Shown here: positions 36,325-50,112 of the stretch, one piece after another
Layout of the letters: every line of letters starts with the position of its first letter
Numbering within the stretch: the first letter of the stretch is position 1
DNA from: Struthio camelus
Taxonomy: Eukaryota > Chordata > Aves > Struthioniformes > Struthionidae
DNA length: 64,000 nucleotides
Reading direction: 5' to 3'
Assembly (NCBI RefSeq): GCF_040807025.1
Contig: NC_090945.1
Coordinates: 40,541,088 to 40,605,087 of the forward strand
The notes under the pieces: generated by a model
Seen by the model: the letters and a program-made list of their open reading frames with translations, nothing else
The model's database searches: none
Told to the model about the DNA's origin: nothing
Position numbers and translations under genes: made by a program

Positions 36325-38640
36325 CTGGGCCTGGATGACAGAGCACAAAGAATGGAAGTTCCCTTTAAGGGTAAAATGCATCAGGATAATACTTTGTGTT
36401 CCTACCACCATTTAGAGGCATGTTGTATGTGCTATAGAGTATGCTCTCTTTTTCACTAATTGTGTAGAAGCAGTAAGCAAAATTTTCCAGGAAAAACAAG
36501 GTTACAGACAAGTAAAACAGCCTTGTCGAGAACCAGATTCCCTATACCTAGCATGAAAAGTGAGCAATTTAAACCTGGAAGTCAGAAAATTGGTGTGAAT
36601 AACTGTAGTGATATGCTATTGAATAACAAACAAGCACATCAAAACAAAAATAAATAGAAGAGCCTTTTTCTGGTGTGTCTGTACTTCTTTACAGGCCATG
36701 AAATAACAGTGATTGCAAAATCTTATGCAGCCCTCGGGAATAGGTTTGCTAGGTTTTCCTTCAAAGTCTCTGTTCTGTTGAGCTCACTCACTCTGACAGC
36801 TACCATAGGGCTGAATCCTGAAAAGCCTAGAGTACCTAGCATGCCAAAAACAGTTACCTGGAACTGTAAAAGGTCAGCAGGGTTGTGATCCACAGGATTT
36901 GGCCCAGCATTCCCCATGCATTTGAAAACACTTCATCCCATTTTAGCCCACCCCTGTAATTATGAAAACCAGAACATATAGAAAACATTTGTGGTTTTAA
37001 ATTAAGAAGATGGTTTCAAATAGGCATTACAGAGAATTCACACATGGCTGAATGAAATGATCAGCATTATATTACTAAAACACTGATGCTGTAATCCTAA
37101 TCGTGTGATGATCCGGATCAGGTGCCAGAGTGCACCACCTTTCCCTCTGGGTCAAGTGTCCAGGTTTTCTTCCTGTGCAGAAGGCTGCGTTTGAGGGGAC
37201 AGGCAGGATCTCTCACCAAGACCGAGGCTCCTCCAGAGGGCTCCTGCGTCTGCTGTTTAGACATCGCCACTATTCAGCAGAACACATAGTCCTTGTCAAA
37301 ATCTTGAAGTTTATTTAGGTATTGTGCTTAGCTAGCAATACTACCGGTTCGTAATAATTAATTTGGAATATGCCAACTGGTTGGCTTAAGTAAGCTATAA
37401 TTTATAAAAATTTTAGGAATTCTGGGAATTTACAAAATAGAAATTGCTTTAAATCATTGATTTTTTTTTTTCAATACTTCTGAAGATTTAGTTGAAAACG
37501 TGGTTTGATCAAGAGAAATATTTTTGAAAGGACTAGATTAGGGAGAATGCCTACATTACTAAATTTCTGCAAACTATTCCTACTCAGATTCATTATCTTT
37601 GAATCTTTAACCATACATCTGTGTATGTCTCCAGCATGTTTTCTCTCTCCTCAGAGATATTCTTTAGGTTTCTCTCATGTGAAAATATCCATGTACCTGT
37701 CTACTTTTCTTGCTGTAGTGTTTTTTTCTCTTTCTCAATATATTCTATTTCCAAGTTTTGCTTCCTTCCGCATTTCCTTTTTCTTGATGTCTCCCTGACC
37801 TTTTTCTTCAGTATACGAATTACCTCGAGTCCAGACTGATTTACTCTTGTAGATAGCTGCAGCTATGATGGAGGCATGCCAGACTGTCAGGACTTCCCAG
37901 ATACTCTGGGAGGATTTAAGGTCAGATGATTTAAGGATTGTTATTTTCTTCCCACTACTCTCCCCTCATAGTGAATTTTGTGGAAGTTTCATTTTTGAGA
38001 GATGGTTAATTTGTGTCACATCTAGTTATAATTCATTATAAGCTGTAGTTCCATTTTTTTAAAGAATAATTTCAATTAAGTCATCAGCAATGTGACTGAG
38101 TTTTCCACTCCTGGACCAGGTAGCAGTTTTTGATTCCCATAAAAATACAACACCTTCATGGTATTTCTAACAAAATTTTGCAATTCTTTTTGCGAACTCT
38201 TTAACAAAAAAGCAAAACCAAACAAGATCTCTCTCTTCAGAGCATATTCAGCTGTATCATTTTGCAGTGATGGTAGTCTACCTTATTTTTAAGATTAAAG
38301 CAGTATCTAGAGCACAGAATAGTTCTTTATTCACCTTTTGTGGATAGTATAGAAAAATGTGTGCAAGAAGGAATTTTTATTATAGCAATATAATAGGTTA
38401 TAATATATGTGTTTGTTTTTTCTTCCTAATTACATACTCTGCAACTCTAGAGTTTATGCTCATTTAGTAGCATAACCTACTGTCTGTTCTTTTGTAGCTG
38501 TAGGACTGAAAAACAGACTGTAATGTTGGAAAAGAGAGTTTATCCCATCCTAGTGTGAGCTTAGACTTGTTCCTAACTGTGAAAGGTTGCAAGTGGTCGG
38601 ATCTTAAAGTAGGGACAAATGGCAGTTAAAAATTGAGATA

Positions 38641-38685
38641 TGTGTATATATATATTTTATATATATATTTTTTATATATATATAG
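38641..38685. repeat. (TA)n-rich tract able to form hairpins
   Basis: Three TATATATATA-type runs separated by short T stretches occupy about 45 bases. This is simple AT-rich repeat DNA with strong self-complementarity. Confidence 0.9.
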
Positions 38686-41600
38686 TATGAAGGGATTGAG
38701 GAGATTTGTAATGGTTCTCTCTGAACTGTGTATGTTTGAAGTCATGTAAGTTTAAAGTTATTTTTAAAAGTGCAAGAATAAAAAGAAGTCTAAAATACTC
38801 ATGTAGTCACTTTTCCATAGCATATAAAAATGTATGTTATGAAAAGATATGCGATGATGATTAAACAATTCATAGTGAGTGGATGTGGTTAAAATTTGTA
38901 TGAGTATCCGTTTAGGATTATCTGTCTGACTAGCATGAGTAATTTCACCTTTAAGATCAACTTTTCTGTTATTTATTTTGCAACTTGCAAGTAGTGTTCT
39001 CTGACTACTGGTAATGCCTTATGAGAGGCTATGGTTCAGGGGGCTAAATCCTTAAGTTACTCTAGCTGTCTCAGCACTACAGGTTTTGATCTGTGCTAGT
39101 TAGCACTCCCCGAACCAATGTGCAGGCATGGTTTAGGAAAAGCATAGGCCAGGAACTGTTTGCAGTAGGCCGTCTGGAGGAGGCCCCCTTGTTTTGAAGG
39201 GAAGAGTGGTTGGCTGTTTGGATGCGAGTTATCCAGCCAGTTGTCAGTGGGGCTGGAGAATGTGTAATGGCCCATCTCATTTGCTAGTATAGATACCGCT
39301 GTTGTACTCACTCTTTCAGAATATTGGGGATTCCCCTGGCATATCGCAGATGACTTCAAGTACTCTTTCTTGGTGTATCGCCTGCTCCTATCATTTTCAT
39401 ATCCCTCTTCTAGAACAGATGATGTGTCAGAAGTACATTGTAGACATGAGTGGATAGGGACGTGTCAGGAATGCGTCACTTTGGAATTTGTTGCATAGCA
39501 GCCCCAAGGTGGCAAGTGCAATCAACCCTGGCATGCCAGATAGATTGACTGCCATCCACTTCAGGAATTGTGAGTACAGAGAGGTGGCAGAAGTATCTCT
39601 CCTGCCATTCTCCATGTGTGACTTGACCGTTTCTCTGGAATATTTGGAAATAGGAATCAATATGCACGTGCCTGTGTGTTTTCAGGAGTGTGCAAAAGAA
39701 GATACTTACAAAATGCAATGTACATTTATTAATTTGTCATTGCATTTGATTTATAGAAAGAAATCTGCAGAGGAAGGCATAACATTGCTTTCCTAATAGC
39801 ATACTAGAATCCTTTTTCTGGTTGCGGTGTTCTGTGGTTTCTTGTTGCATTAATTTTCAGTTTTGCTAATTTCTAAGGAAAGTTGGCTAAAATGAAAAAA
39901 GAAGTTGCCATGGTATCAAGAAACTGTCGTACACTTTTTGACAAAACGTTCTAAATGTACTGTGAGGGATCCTTCAGGGAAACTGAACGCAGTTTCTTCC
40001 TGTGCTTTTCTGGAATCCTTATTAGCATTACCTTCTAGCAATGCATTAAGGTGGCATTGCAAACCCTTGAGCCTGTTTCAGATGCTCATGCTGCCAAGTT
40101 CAATCCATGTATAAGTTATAGACATGATGCTTCTTCTAGGAGAAAAAAATGCATTGCTATTTTAAGAACACTCTATTGTTGTTTACTTTGCTGTGTTCCA
40201 CCTTGAGTAGCATTAACAGATGTGAAATGTTTGATACAAGAAATTGATTGTTTTACCAAGTCTAATTTAGTCCTAAATGGGAACAGCAGTGTTTGCATTT
40301 TTCTGGGTGTTCTGTGTTAGTTGTCACAGTGGTGCATAATTCCAGTCTGGGATTTGATATTTCTCCTCAAGAAAAGCAGAAATTGGACTGGAGAGAGGCT
40401 TTTTGCTCCCAAGCTGCCATTAGTGGGTTTTTTAGTATCAGTCAGTCCCTTACTTGCAATACTATTTGGTAGATTTCAAGGCCTTATACTTCTCTAAAGA
40501 CAACTCTTTTTCACACTAGGCTTTAAAGTGAACTGATTTTTAAAGTGGACTTTGTCTTGAAACTTCAGTGATTCTGTGTTTTGAGGATGGGTTTTTTTTT
40601 TTTCTTTTTTCAATTACCATTATTTTCTGAAAGACTTATTTCACTTTTTGTGCCATCTTAACAATGTGTATTTGCTCTGGGCTAAAATGTAATGTCTAAT
40701 CCTTAGGGAAGAACAGTGGAAAAGGAAAAGCTTCTGCCAGTCAACTTGCAGCATAGCATGAAACAGTCAGCTGTGAAGCTGAGGGTCCTTATTTTGAGTT
40801 CACGCCATTATCAATGAGATATAAATCCTGTGCCTAATCACCTCATATAAATTGCACCATTTCTAATCACACCATTATAAGTCACTGTACATAAGAGACT
40901 CACAATCTGATTGTGTATCAGTGCTTTTTCTGAAGTCCTGGTATTGATTCCAAATTATTTCCATTTCCTGAAGTGTATCAAACACTAGTGACAATGGGGG
41001 TGTTGAAGATGATGAGAGGCCATTTAGAGCACTTGGGATATTAAATTTAGACTGGTCTGCATCTGTGAATAATTTTGAGGGATTTGAACTACAGAGCCTT
41101 TTTTATCAATTACTTTTTGCATCGGATTGCTGTAACATGAAGGATTGCTAATTTGAGACTACTTTGCCTTGTGTTCCAAAAGCCTGTAAATACTTCTCTA
41201 TTTGTAAGCAGATATTAACCGTGATTGCTGTACTTTTAGTAGTTATGCAAACAATTTCATGCTAGAACTCTTCAGCAAGTGTAAATAAGAACTAGTTTGT
41301 ACTGCGGAGCATCATCTGCATTTATTTGCTTTACATTCGTGTTTGAATGTCCCAGGAGGAATTGCAGGTTTATTATGTTAGGCGTTGCACAGCTGTATTG
41401 TAAGTACCGGTTCTTGGCTCAAAAAGTTCACAACTGAGATATACAGTGGAGACAGATGAAGATTTATTTTTTTTCCTGTTTTCCAAATGCAGTGAAAGGG
41501 GGGTAGAGGGAGATTAAATTTTTTTCACTCAAGGTCATAATGAATGTCTACGGCAGAGCTGAAAATGAGTCTACACTTCCTGAAGGCTAGTGAGAAAACA

Positions 41601-43308
41601 AGAATTGGGTTTGGCAGAAAATTTCACTGTTTTGAGTCTGGTTTCCTTTGTAATAAGTGAGGGAAAACAACCCTTCAGAAATTTCTTATGCATAAGAAAA
41701 GGTGCATGGGAGGGCCATTTCTGGTGGCTGTTAAGGATTCATCCTTAATACAGAATAACAGATTAACTCTTACAAATGCTCTCCTTTGGGAAAGAACACA
41801 CTAGAACACACAAAAAATTGAGCATTCCTTTTGTCTGATATGTATGTTTAAGAGCTGGTATGAACTTCAGTTTGTTTAAAGAATATTTGTAACTTCCATT
41901 TAAAACTAAGTTTCCCAGTGGTGATGTAAAAAGGGATTTGAACTGACTACAGGCAGCCACCATCAAACTTCAAATAATAATTAAGCAAAAATTAAAATAA
42001 AGAATATTACAGAAATAGATCTTGATTGTGAGACCTTTCCTGTCCATGGAATACGTGTCTTGGAAAATGTGAGTTATAGCGTGAGTTCCATGATGCATAA
42101 TCTGTGTAATGATTAACCGTTTACTTCTTGAGCTAAAATATAGGACTTGTTATTTTCTAGTGGTAAAATTTGAGAAGGAATTTACCATTTTTATTCCATT
42201 ATTGGCAGCAGATGTCTCTAGCAGCGAAGAACAAGGGAATTGAATGTATCGTAAAAAACGTGTTGTTCATAGGGGTTTGTGCAGAATCTTGTTGTACCAG
42301 CAGAGCACCTTCTCTTTCACAGATGGTCCCCTTGTGGTACCTTTGTGCATAATGAGTGGAGTTTTCACTCAAGGCTTCCTGCTGGATTTTGCATCATCTT
42401 AGATATCCTGAGCCCCAATGACTGCTCGTTATTCTGTCTGAAGATACAGGGACTGAGCCCTTTGGTTTTGTGCAATTCTTTAAGGAAAGCAGCACTGAAT
42501 AAGAAAGGTGTAAAATCCTGCTAACCTCTGGGCTGGAGATACTGTTTCTCTGTGTCTTTTACTAGCTGTAAATATAAGATAGTTTGTACAGAGATGGCAG
42601 ATGATCCCTACCAGGGTGGAAAAATATCTCCTAACAAACCATAAATGGCTGAATGTGAAGATACTACCAGGAAAAAAAAAATCATAACTAAGTAATCTAA
42701 CACCCCGCTAGACTTCAGATTGATAAGACCTGTAGATTTGCACACAAATGAATGATGACCTTTTACTTTAAGGTATTCAAACTGTTTTCCTCCATTAACC
42801 AGTATCACTTTTGCTTTGAATGATTTCAGTTTTAATCACATGTTGTTCATCTGTAACTATACTGTGAGTCATTTTAATGATACAGTTACTGCCTGAATTG
42901 GGAGTAGTACTTTATCATCTTACTGTTTTTGACATTAATAACTTTCGTATTTTCCTGGTTGCGCTACTGTCTGTACATCAATTATGAATAGGCTTATGGA
43001 GAAAACAGTCTTGGTGGTGATGTTGCAAGTAAACTGATTGGTAGTTCTGGTTCCATTTCTCATTGTCTAGGAAGAATTCAAATTATTTTTTGGTATTCTC
43101 ATTGGCTTCTTGCATCAACCTCTGATCTGTTTAGCAGTATCCTTTGACAAACCTGGTGTAGAAAGCCTGACTCTGGGACTTGTAGGCCGTTCACAGAACC
43201 TGGTCACCTGCTGAGGTGAGGCTGCTGCAGCTCCATCACCTGCAGTCCAATCACTAACAAGGCTGAGAATTTATTCCCAGTATGCACCCATACAAACACA
43301 CATCTAAA

Positions 43309-43359
43309 ACATGTGCATGCACGCGCACACGCGTGCACGCACACACACGTGTATACACA
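43309..43359. repeat. 51-bp perfect alternating purine-pyrimidine tract (Z-DNA candidate)
   Basis: Every base from 43309 to 43359 alternates purine and pyrimidine, mixing CA/TG and CG steps with one short TATA stretch. Such tracts are classical Z-DNA formers. It is the first of a close pair; the second begins 256 bases downstream. Confidence 0.9.
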
Positions 43360-43614
43360 GCTGGCCGCACAGATCAACACAGAGACACTCAGCGCTCATA
43401 CCAACAGCACCAATGGCGTCAACCTCTTCCTGTTTCTGGCTGATCAGGAGGAGGGTCCTTTAGTGGGACATACATGTACAATGTGGATCACTCCAGCAGC
43501 TGGACTTAGACACTCGGTACACCCAGTAGCGGGTCACCAGGTCCCCGCTCTCCCCAGTTGCTCACTTCCTGGACATACAAGTCTCTGAGGCCCTCAGCCC
43601 CACTGCAGTTGCTA

Positions 43615-43655
43615 ACACGTATGCACACACATGCACACATGCGCACACACGCACG
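43615..43655. repeat. 41-bp perfect alternating purine-pyrimidine tract (Z-DNA candidate)
   Basis: The bases from 43615 to 43655 alternate strictly, dominated by CA/TG with several CG steps. It pairs with the tract at 43309-43359. The 255 bases between are GC-richer than the surroundings and could be part of an interspersed element that I cannot name. Confidence 0.9.
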
Positions 43656-44539
43656 GACACTGTGTCTTAAATATCCACTTCCGGTATGCCCTGGCATGCC
43701 TGTAGTTAATGATATAGCATACCTGTTGTTAAAAACGAAGTTTTGCATCCTCTGCATATTTATATCAACTTAAAAACTGATGTGCCAGTGTAACGATCAT
43801 GAGACACTTATTATACAAAAATGGACCTTATTTGCTTAGCATTTCTTCAAGAAGAATGAAGCGAAGAACCATGATGAGTCAGGGTTTGTATGAGACTCAG
43901 GGTAGCAAGATGTTCCTGGTATAATATAGTATCTGACATTTATACTGAAATGAAATTATATTTATTTGGATATGATGGTGATGCACAGGATAGCTATGAT
44001 TCCTGTATGTACAGAGACAAAGGAAAAGAAATACCTAGCAATCTAGAAAAGATTACTGGAGTAAGATGGAGTATACAACAAATTCAGGCTGTATTTTCTG
44101 CTAATTCAGGTTCCATTTTTATACACTACAAACACAATGTGGAACCTTGACCAATAATAATTCTGTCCTAGGAGAAATTAATTTTACTTCCTGCTTTCTA
44201 AAAAGAAGCTAATTAAAAGGTTTCACAAAGATAACTAGATAGAAGAAGAGCAGGCGGTAGAACAGAAAAGAGATATGAAATAGCCCAATTCCATCTTCTT
44301 AGTATTACTACTTGTAATTGGGATTGAATTAAATTTGTCAAATCTGTGTTCCTGGCCATCACATCAGTAATGGATGCTTTAATTGCTATACTTCTCGCCT
44401 AAAGCTAGGACATATTTCAAAATGTTGTTGACCTGATGGTCAGAATACACTCTGTTGGTGACCTGTGAAAGAGGAGCAGAAGGTGCACCTGTTAAATTAC
44501 TTTAATCAGCTAAGTGAAAGTCATTGATTTCTTCCAGGT

Positions 44540-46870
44540 TCAAACAGATTAGTTGCTGAGGTCTTCTGGAATGTTTGGGCACATTTTCCTCAAGATTCTC
44601 ATCATCTTTTCTCCATTAGTCCATTCTCTACTCTCAATTCTTTTTTATTTTTGAAGTATCTGGTTATCTTGGAAATGCATTGTTTTTTTGTAATCACTTC
44701 ATTATTCTCTTCAAAAAGGTGGTATGCCTCAAGTCTCGTTTATTTTTTTCTGCTAGCTTATTTTCAGATGGCAGCAGGTATTTTGTAATGTCAAGTACTT
44801 TCTTCTCCATAGCTTTCTTCTCTTTTGCATTTTATCTTTCCAGAAGATTGAGTGACTGAAGATCTCTGACGGGAATTTCTCTCCAGAATGTATTTCATTT
44901 CCAAGTCATACATTTGTATCTCTAAGATCACGTACTAAAGTTTTGGCTCTGAAGGAGCTGGTGGTTTGCCAAGAATATGATCTGTGGAACTGTTGCAATG
45001 ATGGCGTGTGCATAGTAATGAAATTTCTGACGTAGAAAACAATCGCTATTTCTATTTTTTTTATCTGAGCATAATATTGCTGTATTGGTGTTAGCTTTCT
45101 CAGGCTGTATACCACTGGAGTTTCTGTCTGTAAGCGTGGTCTCTGAAGTCCTGCTTGTGAGGTACCGTTTGATACAATTTCCTTATTGTCATTGTAATCT
45201 TTGAGGGTGATACAGATTTCTTTTTTTGCAATACCTTGTTGGGAACCCTGTTGAAGACCATTCATCACTTTCCCTTTCCTTAGTTCCTAGTTTTCATAAA
45301 CTCATTGTGAATTTCTGCTAATTTAGATGACATTCTTGATAGGGAGTTTAGCATGCCTATGCTGTTCAAGAGGTTGATGATCTTACCAGCTTTGTCTCTT
45401 TCACGCTATTTGAATTTGACCTAATGTACCCTTTCTGTAATTAACTTGTTCCAAAGTTATCTACATAATGCTGTGATTTGGTAAAGGCATACTCTACGTC
45501 CCTTAAGTTGGTGTTTAAAGAGTTTTGATGGGTTCCTTTATGAGACTGTCATGCGCTAGATTGTTGTTCACAACTTCGTCCTTTGTCAATCCTTTACTAT
45601 TTCATACTCCTTTTTTCTGGAATGTAGGCAATATACCAAGAAGCATCAAATTCACTGCAAGCTCTGTCTTCCCAAAGGACCATTTAAAAAGATTGCTTTT
45701 TTTTCTCTGACTAACCTGACTGACCCGCTGGTAGCTGAATTGAGCCTTAATACCATATGTGCACATGTTGCAGCGATTTGTAGGTGATATGATCACTGAT
45801 AGATAGGCTGCAGTGTTCCTGAAATGATTATGTCTGAGTTCTACTCACATTACAATTGTGATTTTTTTTTTTTTTCCCCTCTTTACGGAAACTACTCAGC
45901 TAAACCACTCAGTAATGCCTCCATCTTTTTGTTAAAATGATACTGAAATGTGCCCTATGTGGGAAATGGTTCTCCATTACAGATTGCATGGTTAGTGATA
46001 GTAATGGTGGTTCACTGCTCTCTCTGCATATGTAGAGTTGATTTTCCATTGGTAGGTAGATATACCTTTGAACACAAACAGAAGTCTTAATTTTCTCTGT
46101 TGTAAGAGTCACTCATTGAAGGACTTCTATTAATTCTAATGAATTATAAGGTTTTAGTCCCATTATTGGTTTTATTGCTGTGTGCATTAATTACTTAGAC
46201 ATCTAGAAAAACCTTTTGCTGTTGTTGTGTTCGTGTTGATCCATTCTGTGATGTGGGTGCCCTCCTTAATCTGCTAGTGTGACTCATCTAGATGATGCTG
46301 GTGTCATGACGCAGACTAGTCTTTTCTTGTATTGTGAAGCAAAGACACTGCTTCCTTGTGTGTCGTTATCAAATAGAAGGGGTGCTGCTTCTGCACAATT
46401 TAGGATAGTAAGTCCCTTATAGCTGTCCTTATCCTCATTTGGTAATACAGCTGGAAAGAATTCTGAGAATGCTGAGAAGCTGCTGTTCTCAGGGGTGTTC
46501 TTCGACTGGAAGCACTACACTGTTTTTCTGTCCTTTAACATGGCATGAACTCAACCACTTCCAGTTTCAGGACCAAAGGTTGCCTAGCTGTACATTACAG
46601 TTCTTTGCTCCTCCAACGATTAAGTTCTCCAGCATGAGAAAAGAACAAAGAATGTGCAATGAAGTCCTTTAACTGGATAAATTACATTATTCTAGTGATG
46701 ATTATGTCATTGTTCTTTTTTGGCTTTGCCTTTAGCTTTCATAGGAATTCTCTCACTTTTTTCTGTTTCATGTGCCTCCATCTTCCATTTGCAATTAACA
46801 GTTTTGCCTTTCTTTTGTGCATTCTCTTTCTTTACTTACAGAAAGTTATCGTAGCTCAGTCATTCTTGTC
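44540..46870 (-). pseudogene. Possible decayed coding relic (processed pseudogene-like), parent unidentified
   Basis: For about 2.3 kb the minus strand is purine-biased and reads as broken pieces of lysine-, glutamate- and serine-rich protein-like sequence. The best pieces are a 120-codon AUG-started frame at 44906-45268, containing LRKLTPIQQYYAQIKK, and a stop-free stretch of 76 codons at 46287-46514, containing NEDKDSYKGLTILNCAEAAP. Frames are interrupted by stops and shifts. No introns or clear poly-A tail were found, and I do not recognise a parent gene. It may equally be chance in purine-rich DNA. Confidence 0.25.
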
Positions 46871-49800
46871 ATAAACATCTTCACACTGTGGAATGAAATA
46901 AGTATAAGATACATCTAAGGGCATGGAAAAATGTCTATAAACTGTACAGTCTGGCATGAGAACGTTAGGGCATGGGCCCTCTTTGATCTAGGCTATAGTG
47001 TATTGATTTAACTTTTAGACCACTAATTAACATTGTGACTATGTGGCCTTTATTGCAGCTTTTGAAAGCAAGTCTAATATTTCAGCTAAACTTTTTTTTA
47101 CTTATAACAAAGGCTTGATTTGTTAAGGAGAATTCCAGAATAAGAGTATCTACAGGAGAGTTATACTGTCATAACTGAAAGTGTTATTAATTCTGGTATA
47201 GTATATGCTGGTAATAGCTCTGTAAATACAAACCCTTAGATAAAAGATTATGTTATTATTATAAGATATTGGGAAAGAGATTTTTTAAAATATCAAATAT
47301 TGCTCTGTGATATAATACTGAGGGGGCTGGTTAAACATAAGGAAAAAAAACCTCCTCGTAAAGAGTGTGGCAGATGCCATGCAGTAACTGCAACTTAACA
47401 GCCTTTAATGATTGTGGATATGTTAAAAGTCTTTTCTTTTCCAGTGACTGAAACTCTGAGATGTTCTGTGAAGAGAAAATTAAGATGGCTTAGCTAAAGG
47501 CATAAGGTTAATGTGCATTTCAAAAATCTCGAAACAGGCATGCTCTAGCAAGCTAAACACCCTTCACTTTTGTATGTTAGTGCCTAAAGAGAGTTTTCAT
47601 GGGTTTTATTCTTTTAATGGTACAGCTTTCACTGTTTGGGCTCAGCTCCTTTCATGGACATAAGACTCCTTCAAGATTGGTGTAAATGTCTAGTAGAAGA
47701 TACCAGTGGGTCAAAGACATGGTCCTGCTCTGAAAGGACTTCTTATATAAGAAGATCTTGCAGTCTCATTCGTCTCTACTGCCCTGATTTTGTTCAAAAC
47801 TGGTAGGCAGCTCCAGTCGAAAAGTTGGACAGCTTAGTCAGAACTCGACACTTAGTGCAGTGCTACCATGGTAATAATAGGAAGGATTCAAAGATTAAAG
47901 AAAGCAATTGAACCCATCGAAGAGATTGAAAGTAAAAGAAAACAAACCATTAAACCATTCTTTAAATAAATCATTCTTTAACTCGCCACCCTAATGCATT
48001 CTCTCAGCCTAAGTTAGTATCCCTAAAAACCTGAAAGAGAGTAAGGTTTTTAATGGAGTCTGTGTGATGAACACTGTTCAAGCCACATTTTCACATAAAG
48101 CATGAATAACGTTTGAGATATACTTTGCCTAAGGTAGGTAGAACATGCTTGCTCAAAATTTGACTTTCATGGTTGTCGTTTGAATTTGTCAAGGCTGTGC
48201 ATAGTTACATTTACATAAACAAGGTCATTTATCTTCCATGTTTGCCTCTTTGGAGTGACAAAAACTGAAGATGAACCAGGTTAAACCTTTCACCATCAGA
48301 AGTGCTGCTTAACCTTTTCTGTTGTACCCTGCTCCATACTGCTCTGAACGTATTTTACATTTTTTTATGATTATTCACCTAATTCAGCATTGTTATATGT
48401 GGAATGTAATACTATATTTCTCTAAAAGATCAAGTAATTGGGACTATTTATGGCAAATAATTCGTTAATCTTAGAATAGTGTGTTTTGACAGGTCATTTC
48501 CTCAACTAGGATATTTTACAGCCTATTCTGCCTTTTAAAACTTGGAGAAAAACCAAAATAACATATTTCATGTTTTAAGCAAAAGAAAAATCCTATCTCC
48601 TTTTGATTTTTAGCAACTATATAATGAAGCGTATATATGCAATATTTTAATGTACAACCTAAATCAATGACGTAAATCATTCATAACCAATAAAAAAGAA
48701 ATACAGTTCTTTTAATTTGAAAATATTTTTAAATTGTCTTTCAAATACACAAAGCGTGCATATTTTTATGCTTTACATACAAATTTCATAGTCATTTTTA
48801 TATTACAAGGAATAATGTTGTCCATAACTGTTTTTGGCACAGTTTCCTACTTACACAACTTTTAAGATACCATATCTACATGATATGTGCAGTAGCTTTG
48901 AGCCTCAGCATGATGAGTTAAACAGAAAAGGAGGAGAGGATGTGCCATATTTCTGACTTCCTGTAGTCTTTGTTTTTTTTTTCCTTGTCCTTTTTTTTCA
49001 TGTCAACTTTCAAGATATCCTATGATTTAAGGTCATACTTATAGTCAGTTTAATTTAGTTAGCTATATTTTGTTTTAAAAAATTGGTAAGAATTACAAAC
49101 TTTTTTGTAAATATACATCTCTTTATGACTTGCTAGCTACCTATAAAACCTGCAGGCTGCTCTAAAAAATAATACTTTGATTTGATTTGCATTTTTATTG
49201 CTAATCGAATGAAAAAGGAACAATTTTTATAGTCACTTCTGTTTTACTGGATTCAGTTCAACAATATGGGCTAACAGTTGGTTCAAAGAAGTTCTGCTGA
49301 GGGAAGGGATCTGCATACAAATTGATCAAGACATATGGTTAAAATGTCTTTAAAAGGTTCATAATTGCTGTACCGTTCTGGCGTCATGTCTACATAGTGT
49401 TGATGAGGTATTTGACTAGCATTTGTTTGACAGAAGTTAGCAGCAAAATATACATTATCTCCTCTGTTATTTATCATTGTCTAAAAACAAATTTATTTGC
49501 AAAAATATCCTGATAAAGCTAAAGACTGTGAAGATGCTACTTTATTCTGGATTCATTGAAACAGAGTTTGTATAAGCACAGAATCGTTCTGCCTGATACT
49601 CTAAACTCGTAGCTGCATAGACTCACTGATTTTAGTGAGCTGACCGAAGAACCTGATTTTCAGCAGGTGTGTGTGAGGTGGCCAGTTATACAAGGACTCG
49701 AAGACTGTCCCATAGCTGTGCTTATCAATTGCTATATTTAGACCTCATTTCATTCATGCGACGTCCACAGGAGAGCTCTGGGAAGAGCTAAGAGAGACCT

Positions 49801-50050
49801 GGTGGGAGGCACCCAAGCCCTGAAGGCTGAGGGTGTGAGGAGGGTAGAGATCTCCTGCCCAGGCTACTCCTGCAGCATGATGGGTTGCTCCTGGAGTTTC
49901 TGTGGTAGGAGAGATGTTCGTCCTGTGAAGAGTGAGACTTCACTTTTTTCTGAACAGAACTATTCTGTATGTTACAATGGTACCTCAGATTAATCAACTG
50001 CTATTTGCACAATGGTGAGTGATCTAGGATTATTAAGCTTCTAGTGTTTG

Positions 50051-50112
50051 ATCTGTTTCCTATTTAAGTAAATGGCAAAACTTCCAATGACTCCAATGAG
50101 AATAAGATTAAG
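50051..50112. repeat. Ancient interspersed repeat fragment
   Basis: GATCTGTTTCCTATTTAAG, then TAAATGGCAAAACTTCCAATGA, then CTCCAATGAGAATAAG, resembles the TGAAGTCAATGGCAAAACTCCCATTGACTTCAATGGGA motif of an old amniote repeat. The match is spread over about 60 bases with several substitutions. The identity is recalled, not aligned. Confidence 0.45.
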
